Below, one piece after another: positions 8,079 through 15,464 of a stretch of DNA of 64,000 nucleotides. Under the pieces are notes generated by a model that made no database searches, was not told the origin of the DNA, and worked only from the letters and a program-made list of their open reading frames with translations. Positions within the stretch are counted from its first letter, which is position 1, and each line of letters begins with the position of its first letter. Location of the stretch: assembly GCF_946886695.1 (NCBI RefSeq), contig NZ_CAMPJD010000004.1, forward strand, positions 1 to 64,000, in the 5' to 3' direction. Position numbers and translations under genes: made by a program. Source of the stretch: an uncultured Pseudoxanthomonas sp. (GTDB taxonomy: Bacteria > Pseudomonadota > Gammaproteobacteria > Xanthomonadales > Xanthomonadaceae).

Positions 8079-9173
8079 TCAGGGTTGGACGTACTCGACT
8101 ACGTCCAGGCCGAAACCGGCCAGGCCGACCTGCCTACGCGGCGTGCCCAGCACGCGCAACCGGCCCAGGCCGAGGTCGGCCAGGATCTGCGCGCCGGCGC
8201 CGTTGCGGCGCCACTGGCCCACGTCCTTGGCGTTGGCCTGCACCTCGGGTTGCTTGCGCAGGCGCGCCAGCAAAGCCTCGGCGCTGCGCGGTTCGGCCAG
8301 TACGACCATCACGCCCTGCCCTTCGGCCGCGATCGCGCGCAGCGCGTCGGTGGCGTGCACGCCGAAGTCGTCGCGCCGCCAGTGCAGCAGGTCGCTCAGC
8401 GGATTCTCCACCTGCACGCGCACCAGCGTGGGCGTCGCCTTGTCCGGCGTTCCACGGACCAGCGCAAAATGCAGGTCGTGCGCGATGCGGTCGCGGTAGG
8501 TGACCAGCCGGAACGGGCCAAACTCGGTCTCGATGTCGCGCTCGTCGATGCGCTCCACCGTGTGTTCGGTGGCCAGCCGGTAGGCGATCAGGTCGGCGAT
8601 GGAGCCCATCTTCAGGCCATGCTCGCGCGCGAACACTTCCAGTTGCGGGCGACGCGCCATGCTGCCGTCGGGATTCAGCACTTCCACCAGCACCCCGGCC
8701 GGCTCCAGCCCGGCGAGCATCGGCAGGTCATTGGCGGCCTCGGTGTGGCCGGCACGCGTCAGCACGCCACCGGGCTGGGCGATGAGCGGGAAGATGTGGC
8801 CGGGCTGGCTGAGGTCGGCCGGCCTGGCATCCGGCCGCACCGCCGTGCGCACTGTGTGGGCGCGGTCATACGCGGAAATGCCGGTGGTGACGCCTTCGGC
8901 CGCTTCGATGCTGACGGTGAAGTTGGTGTGGAACTGCGCGGTGTTGTGCTGGACCATCGGCGCCAGGCCGAGTTGCGCGCAACGCTCGCGCGTCAGCGAC
9001 AGGCAGACCAGACCGCGCGCATGCGTGACCATGAAGTTGATGTCGGTCGGTTTCACCAACTCGGCGGCCATGATCAGGTCGCCTTCGTTCTCGCGGTCCT
9101 CATCGTCGACGATGACGACCATGCGGCCGTTGCGGATTTCTTCCAGCAGTTCGGGAATGGGGGAAAAAGACAT
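8079..9173 (-). CDS. ribB: 3,4-dihydroxy-2-butanone 4-phosphate synthase with degenerate GTP cyclohydrolase II domain
   Basis: Makes 3,4-dihydroxy-2-butanone 4-phosphate from ribulose 5-phosphate. The N-terminal half (residues 1 to about 200) is a full DHBP synthase: VIVDDEDRENEGDLI, TGISAYDRAHTV, GHIFPL and GHTEAANDL. Residues about 205-364 align with GTP cyclohydrolase II (FGPFRL at its start, GAGAQILADLGLGRLRVLG near its end). This part has no cysteine at all, so the zinc-binding Cys triplet of a working cyclohydrolase is missing; VRVQVENPLSDLL stands where the catalytic motif should be. I infer only the RibB activity, with an active ribA encoded elsewhere. 364 residues. Confidence 0.93.
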   Translation of the reverse strand: MSFSPIPELLEEIRNGRMVVIVDDEDRENEGDLIMAAELVKPTDINFMVTHARGLVCLSLTRERCAQLGLAPMVQHNTAQFHTNFTVSIEAAEGVTTGISAYDRAHTVRTAVRPDARPADLSQPGHIFPLIAQPGGVLTRAGHTEAANDLPMLAGLEPAGVLVEVLNPDGSMARRPQLEVFAREHGLKMGSIADLIAYRLATEHTVERIDERDIETEFGPFRLVTYRDRIAHDLHFALVRGTPDKATPTLVRVQVENPLSDLLHWRRDDFGVHATDALRAIAAEGQGVMVVLAEPRSAEALLARLRKQPEVQANAKDVGQWRRNGAGAQILADLGLGRLRVLGTPRRQVGLAGFGLDVVEYVQP

Positions 9174-9204
9174 CGGTTCGATACTCGGATAGCGGAAGAG
9201 AGGT

Positions 9205-9309
9205 CGTCATCCCTGCGAAGGCTGGGATGCACGTTGACGTTGTTCCTTTGCTGCCAGGACAAACGGAGAATCAAGATCAAGATGGATCCCAGCCTTCGCT
9301 GGGATGACG
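9205..9309. repeat. Inverted repeat family C, copy 1
   Basis: Arms 9205-9228 (CGTCATCCCTGCGAAGGCTG...) and 9286-9309 (...CAGCCTTCGCTGGGATGACG), nearly perfect complements, around about 57 bases. The right half carries AAGATCAAGATGG just inside the arm, and the reverse complement of this is also present in the copy at 31684-31791. It lies between ribE and ribB in the riboflavin operon, so it is part of that transcript. Confidence 0.88.
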
Positions 9310-9341
9310 GTGAGGCATGACGCACGGGGCCTGGATGCCAC

Positions 9342-9935
9342 TCAGCGCGCGCCCATCAAACGCTCCACGTAGCGCGCCACCAGATCGATTTCCAGGTTCA
9401 CCGCATTGCCGACGGCGGTCTGCGAGAAGGCGGTGTGCGAGACGGTATGCGGGATCAGCGCAACCTCGAATCCCTCGCCATCCACCTCGTTGACCGTCAG
9501 GCTCACGCCATCCACACAGATCGAACCCTTCTTCGCGATGTACTTCAGCAGGGGTGTCGGTGCGCGGAAGCGCCAGCGCTGCGCGCGCGCATCTTCATGG
9601 ATCGACAGCACGCGGCCGACGCCGTCGATGTGGCCGCTGACCAGGTGACCACCCAGGCGGTCGGTCGGGCGCATCGCGCGCTCCAGGTTGACCAGCGCGC
9701 CTTCGCCCAGGCTGCCAAGCGTGGTCAGCGACAGGGTTTCGGTGGACGCATCGGCCTGGAAGCTCGATGCATCGAAGGCGATGACGGTCAGGCACACGCC
9801 ATTCACCGCGATGCTCTCGCCGAGTTGCACGGCGTCGAACGGCAGCGTGCCCACGGCCACGGTCAGGCGGACGTCGCCGCCCACGGGTTCCAGCGCGGCG
9901 ATGCGACCTATGCCCTCGATGATGCCGGTGAACAT
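9342..9935 (-). CDS. ribE: Riboflavin synthase alpha subunit
   Basis: Dismutates two lumazine molecules to riboflavin. 197 residues made of two homologous barrel halves. It starts MFTGIIEGIGRI, the family hallmark, then GESIAVNGVCLTV and GGHLVSGHIDGVG in the first half and GSICVDGVSLTVNEV in the second. First structural gene after the FMN riboswitch. Its ATG (9935-9933) overlaps the TGA of a possible 17-codon leader frame, making a TGATG junction. Confidence 0.96.
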   Translation of the reverse strand: MFTGIIEGIGRIAALEPVGGDVRLTVAVGTLPFDAVQLGESIAVNGVCLTVIAFDASSFQADASTETLSLTTLGSLGEGALVNLERAMRPTDRLGGHLVSGHIDGVGRVLSIHEDARAQRWRFRAPTPLLKYIAKKGSICVDGVSLTVNEVDGEGFEVALIPHTVSHTAFSQTAVGNAVNLEIDLVARYVERLMGAR

Positions 9936-9988
9936 CAGCAGGCCTCCAGCAGGAGGACGGGGAAAGCACAGGGAATCGTGGAAGGCAT
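9935..9988 (-). CDS. Possible 17-residue leader peptide coupled to ribE
   Basis: Short frame between the riboswitch and ribE encoding MPSTIPCAFPVLLLEAC; its TGA overlaps the ribE ATG as TGATG. A GAGAGACG stretch precedes its ATG. This frame is also open further upstream (to 10147). Translation here would bring ribosomes to the ribE start, so it could relay riboswitch control at the translation level. No homology evidence; it could be chance in a GC-rich leader. Confidence 0.3.
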   Translation of the reverse strand: MPSTIPCAFPVLLLEAC

Positions 9989-10074
9989 GGAACGTCTCTC
10001 GCTGAAACGGAGCGGAGACGCCTCCGGGCGCGAAGGCAGGCGCACGACGCCACGCTCGCGCATGGCCCGGCGAT

Positions 10075-10271
10075 GCCGTCTTCTTTCATCCGGACTATGA
10101 CCGTCGGCTCCGGCATCTGACCGGATCTGCTGACCCTTCGGCGACATTGGAAAGTCCGCACAAGGATGTGCGGGCTCTTGCGAGGGACTCGCATGTCACC
10201 TAGGCGCTCGCGGGCTCGTCGCTAGGCGACCTACCGCCGGTGGGGAATTGCACCCCGCCCTGAAGACGTCG
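10075..10271 (-). promoter_or_regulatory. FMN riboswitch (RFN element)
   Basis: On the minus strand the leader of ribE reads GGGGTGCAATTCCCCACCGG then CGGTAGG, AGCCCGCGAGCG, CAGCAGATCCGGT, GATGCCGGAGCCGACGGTCA and ATAGTCCGGATGAAAGAAGA. These are the conserved blocks of the FMN aptamer in order, including the closing P1 pairing. About 140 nt separate it from ribE. It should repress ribE-ribB-ribH and probably the downstream nusB-HhH-thiL when FMN is abundant. ribD lies upstream in another unit and is not behind this element. Confidence 0.96.
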
Positions 10272-10353
10272 TTGGTGGTATGCCGGCGAACCGGCGGGGC
10301 ATTCTACCGCCTCGATCCGGCGAAGGCCCTGAACGCAGCGTTCCGCATCGCTG

Positions 10354-10432
10354 GGGGAGGGGCTTCAGCCCCAATGCTTCCGGCTGCGCTACGGACGGAA
10401 AACCGCCGGTCGGGGCTGAAGCCCCTCCTACA
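10354..10432. repeat. Inverted repeat family B, copy 1
   Basis: Arms of the type GGAGGGGCTTCAGCCCC (10356-10372, left arm slightly decayed at its outer end) and GGGGCTGAAGCCCCTCCTAC (to about 10432) around about 37 bases. The same family occurs intact at 22245-22326. Read on the minus strand the outer GTAGG of the right arm supplies the TAG stop (10430-10428) of the methyltransferase gene. Confidence 0.88.
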
Positions 10433-11186
10433 CGGGCTTCCTGCGGAGGTGCAGGATCAGCGGCCAGCGCATGGTGCGGACGCGCTGCGGATCGCCCCAG
10501 ACTTCGGCCAGCGCCGGGGTATGGGCGTAGACCGGGTCCTCGCCGGTCGCGGCGCGATAGCTGCCGGTCGCCGACAGGCTGCCGAAATAGCCCAGCAATG
10601 TGGGCAGGTTCCATTCGGCGGTCAGCCACAGGCGCGGCGTGGGCACGATCTCGAACGGCCACACGTAGTCGCCGTACCCCATGTCCACGTCGGCGCGTTC
10701 GGGCGGCCAGTAGGGGTCGATATCGTCGCGGACCTTTTCGGCGACCTCGGCCAGGTCGTCTTCGAAAATGATGTCCTGGTAGGTCCATGCCGCGAGCACG
10801 CCGCCCGGCCGCAATACGCGCTCGCAGGTGGCGAAGAAGCGGTAGCGGTCGAACCAGTGCAGCGCCTGCGCAACGGCGACCAGGCCCACACTGAGATCCG
10901 GCAAAAGGGTGTCTTCAGCAGGTTCGACCGCCAGACTGACGTTGCTGCCGGCCTGGGCCTGCGCCCAGTGACGCTCGATCTGCGCCGCGCTGGGATCAGT
11001 GGCATGCACATGGGCGAAACGCGCCGCCAGGCCGCGCGTGGCCTGCCCGCTGCCGGCGCCCGGCTCCCACACCTGTGCGCTGGCCGGCACGACCGAGGCG
11101 ATCACGTCGTACAGCGCCTCCGGGTAGGTAGGCCGCGAGGTGAGATAGACGTCGGCGACGCCGGAAAAATGATCCTTGAAAGCCAT
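10428..11186 (-). CDS. Class I SAM-dependent methyltransferase
   Basis: 252-residue methyltransferase of the UbiE/Methyltransf_11 type with unknown substrate. VWEPGAGSGQATRGLA is the SAM-binding glycine loop (motif I), HATDPSAAQI holds the acidic residue for the ribose, then AQALHWFD and VLRPGGVLAAW (motifs II-III). It begins 12 nt after ribD and is likely in the glyA-nrdR-ribD unit. Its stop codon lies inside an intergenic palindromic repeat, so the C terminus may have been set by repeat insertion. No sign that it acts in riboflavin synthesis. Confidence 0.85.
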   Translation of the reverse strand: MAFKDHFSGVADVYLTSRPTYPEALYDVIASVVPASAQVWEPGAGSGQATRGLAARFAHVHATDPSAAQIERHWAQAQAGSNVSLAVEPAEDTLLPDLSVGLVAVAQALHWFDRYRFFATCERVLRPGGVLAAWTYQDIIFEDDLAEVAEKVRDDIDPYWPPERADVDMGYGDYVWPFEIVPTPRLWLTAEWNLPTLLGYFGSLSATGSYRAATGEDPVYAHTPALAEVWGDPQRVRTMRWPLILHLRRKPV

Positions 11187-11198
11187 TCTGGCGGGCGG

Positions 11199-12296
11199 TC
11201 AGCGGGCTGGTTGCAGCAGGAGGCGGTGATCTTCGCCAATCATGCGGCTGTCCACAATCTCCAGCTTCAGGTGCTCCGCCATCGTCTGGATGCCCAACCC
11301 GCCGAACAGAGGCCGGGCCTGGTCACCCAGCAGCATCGGCGCAACGTACAGCAGCACCTCGTCTGCCAGCCCTGCGGCGAGGAAAGCGCCTGCCAGCGTG
11401 GCGCCGGCCTCGGCGTGCACCTCGTTGATGCCGCGCTGGGCCAGCAGCTCCAGCACCGCCTTCAGGTCGAAATTGCTGCCGGTCGCGGGCGCCACCACGC
11501 GCGGCACGTCGACATCGCGGGGGGGTTTGGCGTCAGCCGCATGGATGTAGAGCGTCGGCGCCCCGCCCTGCCGCACATTGCCGCGCGCCACGGTGGCGAG
11601 CCCGGGGTCGAGCACCACCCGCAGCGGCGGCTCGAATGCCGTGTCGTCGCCGAAGCGCACGGTGAGCGACGGATCATCCGCCAGCACAGTGCCGGCGCCG
11701 GTCAGGATGGCGCCGGCACGGGCGCGCCAACGCATCACGTCGCGGCGGGAGGCTTCGCCACTGATCCACTTGGAATCCCCATTCGCCATCGCCGTGCGGC
11801 CATCCAGGCTGGTCGCCAGCTTTACCCGCATCCACGGCCGGCCACGCTCCACGCGCGACAGGAAACCCCGGTTCAACCGGCGCGCCTGCGCCTCCATCAA
11901 CCCGGCCTGCACGTCGATGCCGGCCGCGCGCAACCGGTCGAAGCCGGCTCCGTCGACTTGCGGGAAGGGGTCGCGCATCGCGGCGACGACGCGCGTCACG
12001 CCAGCAGCGACCAACGCCTCCGCACAGGGACCGGTGCGGCCGGTATGCGCGCAGGGCTCCAGCGTGACGTAGGCCGTCGCGCCCTTTGCGCGCTCGCCCG
12101 CCGCCTGCAGCGCGAACACCTCCGCGTGCGGGCCCCCGGCCTTCTGGTGCCAGCCTTCACCCGCGATCTCCCCACCCTGCGCGATCACGCAACCCACCAT
12201 CGGGTTCGGACGCGTGATGTACGCCCCGCGCTCGGCCAGACGCAACGCACGCGCCATGCAGGTGTGATCCAGGGAGGAAAAAGCGAATTCGGTCAT
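11199..12296 (-). CDS. ribD: Bifunctional pyrimidine deaminase/reductase
   Basis: Second and third steps of riboflavin synthesis: deamination then NADPH reduction of the pyrimidine from GTP. 365 residues. N-terminal zinc deaminase: RPNPMVGCVI, GGPHAEVFAL (HAE) and TLEPCAHTGRTGPCAEAL (zinc Cys residues). C-terminal reductase from about residue 150: RVKLATSLDGRTAM, SKWISGEASRRDV and a late glycine-rich AEAGATLAGAFL. Preceded by a GNAT gene by 3 nt. It lies upstream of the FMN riboswitch, so it may escape that control unless it has its own element; I see none. Confidence 0.95.
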   Translation of the reverse strand: MTEFAFSSLDHTCMARALRLAERGAYITRPNPMVGCVIAQGGEIAGEGWHQKAGGPHAEVFALQAAGERAKGATAYVTLEPCAHTGRTGPCAEALVAAGVTRVVAAMRDPFPQVDGAGFDRLRAAGIDVQAGLMEAQARRLNRGFLSRVERGRPWMRVKLATSLDGRTAMANGDSKWISGEASRRDVMRWRARAGAILTGAGTVLADDPSLTVRFGDDTAFEPPLRVVLDPGLATVARGNVRQGGAPTLYIHAADAKPPRDVDVPRVVAPATGSNFDLKAVLELLAQRGINEVHAEAGATLAGAFLAAGLADEVLLYVAPMLLGDQARPLFGGLGIQTMAEHLKLEIVDSRMIGEDHRLLLQPAR

Positions 12297-12299
12297 GCG

Positions 12300-12812
12300 T
12301 CATCCACGCGGCACGTCAGGGTCATGTGAACCAGTATGCGCCACGCGCTGCGCGGGCCGGATGGACATCACCACCACCGGTGTCCCATGCAGCGACGTGC
12401 GCTCATCGACCTGCCAGCCCAGCGAGGCGTAGAAATCCTCATGCCACAGGGTAAACAGCCGGAGCACTGCCACGCCTTCCTGCGCAGCATGCGCAACGGC
12501 GGCATCCACCAGGACCCGTCCACCGCCACGACCGCGCGCCTCCGGCAATACGAACAGGCTGCCCAGCCAGGGACTGCCACGATCCTGCAGCGCCGGCGCA
12601 TCCTCCAGCAGCAGACTGACAGACCCCAGCAGCGCCCCGTCATCCATCAGCAACAGTGTCGTTGGCACCGACGTGCGCGCCGCGTGATCCTCCAGCTCAT
12701 CGGTGGCCGCCTGCAGGGTCCAGTCGTCGTACAGGCCGCCCCATTCGGCGTGGTGCCACGCGGCAAGCGCAGGTATGTACTGCCGGTGCCGTCCGATCCA
12801 CTCGATACGCAC
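12300..12812 (-). CDS. GNAT family N-acetyltransferase
   Basis: 170-residue acetyltransferase of the Gcn5 fold; substrate unknown. The acetyl-CoA region is visible as SLFVLPEARGRGGGRVLVDA (motif A, R-x-x-G-x-G/A), followed by FTLWHEDFYASLGW (motif B). Start is GTG at 12812, 3 nt after nrdR; it ends 3 nt before ribD, so it is embedded in the glyA-nrdR-ribD unit. No motif ties it to riboflavin or nucleotides. Confidence 0.85.
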   Translation of the reverse strand: MRIEWIGRHRQYIPALAAWHHAEWGGLYDDWTLQAATDELEDHAARTSVPTTLLLMDDGALLGSVSLLLEDAPALQDRGSPWLGSLFVLPEARGRGGGRVLVDAAVAHAAQEGVAVLRLFTLWHEDFYASLGWQVDERTSLHGTPVVVMSIRPAQRVAHTGSHDPDVPRG

Positions 12813-12815
12813 GAC

Positions 12816-13352
12816 TCAGCGCTTCTTGTTCTTGTCCGCGTGCTTGTCGAACGGGACCACATCGCCGCCCAGCAGCGAGAGCTGGCCGGCGCCCGCAGGC
12901 AGGTCGCGCTCCAGCTTCTCGATCTCCTCGCGGAAATCGGCCACGTCCTCGAAACTGCGGTAGACCGAGGCGAAGCGCACGTAGCCCACATGGTCGAGCT
13001 TCCGCAGCTCGTTCATGACGAACTCGCCGATCTTGCGCGAGGCGATCTCGCGCTCGCCACTCATGCGGATGGCATGGATCACCGCGCGTACGGCCGCTTC
13101 GATCTGTTCTTCGGATACCGGCCGCTTCTGCAGCGCGCGGTCGAAGCCGGCACGCAGCTTGCGCGCATCGAAGGTGTCGCGGCGGCCATCGCCCTTGATG
13201 ACCGCCGGCAGCTTGATCTCGATGTTCTCCAGCGTGGAGAACCGCTCCCCGCACGCCTCGCACTCACGGCGACGACGGATCGTCGCGCCGTCTTCGGACA
13301 CGCGCGAATCGATGACGCGCGTGTCGGTGTGCTGGCAGAAGGGACAGTGCAT
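12816..13352 (-). CDS. nrdR: Transcriptional repressor NrdR
   Basis: ATP/dATP-sensing repressor of ribonucleotide reductase genes. 178 residues, slightly longer than usual because of a Lys-rich tail. N-terminal zinc ribbon [13 protein letters not shown]...[10 protein letters not shown] (two CxxC), then an ATP-cone domain ([19 protein letters not shown]...). The middle motif [13 protein letters not shown] is diagnostic. Starts 6 nt after glyA and precedes the GNAT and ribD, a common gammaproteobacterial order. Confidence 0.97.
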   Translation of the reverse strand: MHCPFCQHTDTRVIDSRVSEDGATIRRRRECEACGERFSTLENIEIKLPAVIKGDGRRDTFDARKLRAGFDRALQKRPVSEEQIEAAVRAVIHAIRMSGEREIASRKIGEFVMNELRKLDHVGYVRFASVYRSFEDVADFREEIEKLERDLPAGAGQLSLLGGDVVPFDKHADKNKKR

Positions 13353-13358
13353 CGTCGA

Positions 13359-14612
13359 TCAGCCGTAGACGGGATACTTCCGGCACTGCGCGGTCACGTT
13401 GTCGCGGACCTTCGCCAGCACCGCCTCATCAGTGGGCGCGTCGAGCACGTCGCAGATCCAGTTGGCCAGATCGGTGCAATCCTGCTCGCCATAGCCGCGC
13501 GTGGTCACCGCGGGGGTGCCGATGCGCAGGCCAGAGGTCACGAAGGGCTTGCGCGGGTCGTTCGGCACGGAGTTCTTGTTGACGGTGATGTGCGCCTTGC
13601 CCAGCGCTTCTTCCGCGTCCTTGCCGCTGACGTCCTTGCCGATCATGTCGACCAGCATCAGGTGGTTCTCGGTGCCGCCAGAGACGATCTTGTAGCCGCG
13701 CGCGATGATCGTCTTCGCCATCGCCTGGGCGTTCTTCACCACCTGCGCCTGGTAGGCCTTGAACTCCGGCTCCAGCGCTTCCTTGAAGGCCACGGCCTTG
13801 GCCGCGATGACATGCATCAGCGGACCGCCCTGGATACCCGGGAAGACGATGCTCTGCAGCTTCTTCTCGATCTCCTCGCCGGCGCCCTTCGCCAGGATGA
13901 TGCCGCCGCGCGGGCCGCGCAGCGTCTTGTGGGTGGTCGAGGTGACCACGTGGGCGTGCGGTAGCGGGTTCGGATAGACGCCGGCGGCGACCAGGCCCGC
14001 CACGTGTGCCATGTCGACGAACAGGTAAGCGCCGACCTTGTCGGCGATGGCGCGGAAGCGCGCCCAGTCGACGACCTGCGAATAGGCCGAGAAACCGGCC
14101 ACGACCATCTTCGGCTTGTGCTCCAGCGCCAGCCTCTCGACTTCGTCGTAATCGATCAGGCCCTGGTCGTTTACCCCGTACTGGATGGCATTGAAGAGCT
14201 TGCCTGACGCGTTGACCTTGGCGCCGTGGGTCAGATGGCCGCCGTGGGCCAGGCTCATGCCCAGGATGGTGTCGCCCGGCTGCAACAGGGCGAAATACAC
14301 GGCCTGGTTGGCCTGCGAGCCGGAGTGCGGCTGCACGTTGGCGTAGTCGGCACCGAACAGCTGCTTCACACGGTCGATCGCCAGCTGCTCGGCGATGTCC
14401 ACGTATTCGCAACCGCCGTAGTAACGCTTGTGCGGGTAGCCCTCGGCATACTTGTTGGTCAGCACGCTACCTTGGGCCTCCAGCACGCGCGGGCTGGCGT
14501 AGTTCTCGCTGGCGATCAGCTCGACGTGATCCTCTTGGCGGCGCGCCTCGTGGGCGATGGCCTGGGCCAGTTCGGGATCGTAGGTTTCGATGCGGGCGTC
14601 GCGCGGGAACAT
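13359..14612 (-). CDS. glyA: Serine hydroxymethyltransferase
   Basis: PLP enzyme converting serine and tetrahydrofolate to glycine and methylene-tetrahydrofolate; the main one-carbon source. 417 residues from the ATG at 14612; the frame is open for 44 codons upstream but the family begins at this ATG. Seen: [46 protein letters not shown] and [15 protein letters not shown], which contains the PLP lysine. First gene of the glyA-nrdR-GNAT-ribD unit. Confidence 0.98.
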   Translation of the reverse strand: MFPRDARIETYDPELAQAIAHEARRQEDHVELIASENYASPRVLEAQGSVLTNKYAEGYPHKRYYGGCEYVDIAEQLAIDRVKQLFGADYANVQPHSGSQANQAVYFALLQPGDTILGMSLAHGGHLTHGAKVNASGKLFNAIQYGVNDQGLIDYDEVERLALEHKPKMVVAGFSAYSQVVDWARFRAIADKVGAYLFVDMAHVAGLVAAGVYPNPLPHAHVVTSTTHKTLRGPRGGIILAKGAGEEIEKKLQSIVFPGIQGGPLMHVIAAKAVAFKEALEPEFKAYQAQVVKNAQAMAKTIIARGYKIVSGGTENHLMLVDMIGKDVSGKDAEEALGKAHITVNKNSVPNDPRKPFVTSGLRIGTPAVTTRGYGEQDCTDLANWICDVLDAPTDEAVLAKVRDNVTAQCRKYPVYG

Positions 14613-14710
14613 CGGGTCTCCGGGGCAGGTCGGGCGGGAGGCCCGATTGTAGCCCGCCGGGGACCCCTCGGACGAAGCCGTACCGGCCGCTGCCACCCGG
14701 CCCCTGAAAG

Positions 14711-14738
14711 CGAAAAGCGCGCCGGAGCGCGCTTTTCG
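14711..14738 (-). terminator. Hairpin downstream of the RcnB-like gene
   Basis: Perfect 12-bp stem CGAAAAGCGCGC / GCGCGCTTTTCG with a 4-base loop, 20 nt past the stop of the minus-strand gene at 14758. No long T tract follows, but the A/T pairs at the stem base resemble GC-rich-genome terminators. It lies just upstream of glyA, separating the two minus-strand genes. Confidence 0.65.
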
Positions 14739-14757
14739 GGGCATCGGGCCTGCTGGC

Positions 14758-15249
14758 TCAGTGGTGCAGCAGCAGGTCGGCGATGATGCCGGTGGCGATA
14801 GCGACCATCAGCAGGTTGCCGCGATCGTCACGCACCCAGTGGTAACCGCGGGGCGGACGACGCACGTGGTAGTTGCTGTAGTCATTCACCACGTAGACTG
14901 GGCCACGGTAGTGATCGCGGTAGCGCTGACCCCTCGCCCAACGGTGATAGCTGGGGGCCGGGCGATACACGACGCGCGGCGGAGCGTAGTACCGACGGTC
15001 GTCGTAACGGCGGCCATCGTGGTAGCCATGACGATAGGCCTGACGCTGGTCGCGGCGGTCGTCACGCCATTCGCGACGGTCATCCCGACGGTCATCCCGA
15101 CGATCGTCCCGGCGGTCATCGCGACGGTCATAGTGGTGCGAACGGTCCCGGTCCCGACCGCGATCATTGTCGCGTGCAAGCACGGGGGCGGTGACGGCGA
15201 AGGCCAGGACGGCACAGGCCAGGCTCTGGAAAAGGCGCTTGGTTTTCAT
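14758..15249 (-). CDS. RcnB-like secreted protein with DDRR tandem repeats
   Basis: 163-residue protein with a signal peptide ([22 protein letters not shown]) and a charged mature part. Residues about 44-59 are four copies of DDRR, followed by [10 protein letters not shown]. The C-terminal half ([15 protein letters not shown]..., [17 protein letters not shown]..., then a hydrophobic end [14 protein letters not shown]) matches the RcnB/YohN layout. E. coli RcnB is a periplasmic nickel/cobalt homeostasis protein; metal function here is inference. ATG at 15249 chosen because it directly precedes the signal peptide. Followed by its own terminator. Confidence 0.75.
   Translation of the reverse strand: MKTKRLFQSLACAVLAFAVTAPVLARDNDRGRDRDRSHHYDRRDDRRDDRRDDRRDDRREWRDDRRDQRQAYRHGYHDGRRYDDRRYYAPPRVVYRPAPSYHRWARGQRYRDHYRGPVYVVNDYSNYHVRRPPRGYHWVRDDRGNLLMVAIATGIIADLLLHH
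15073..15120. repeat. 12-bp tandem repeat coding for DDRR
   Basis: Four near-identical 12-bp units (type GGTCATCCCGAC on the plus strand) inside the RcnB-like gene, each coding Asp-Asp-Arg-Arg. Such an in-frame array can change copy number by slippage without a frameshift. Confidence 0.85.
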
Positions 15250-15464
15250 GGAAACCCCTCTGTGTGGCACGTGAGCCCATGATGCCTATCGCATCTGAAC
15301 CGATTCCCGCTGGAAAACGGTTACGGCCGTGTCAAAGACGGGTTGAAGAAACGTATTCAGCCAACGGTAGGTCGGGCCGGAACGGCTATAATCGCTGCAT
15401 TCCCCATTTGCCTCCTCGTCCGCCGTCCCCGGCCGGGCGCCGGGGCCTGCGTACCGGAGCCTGC

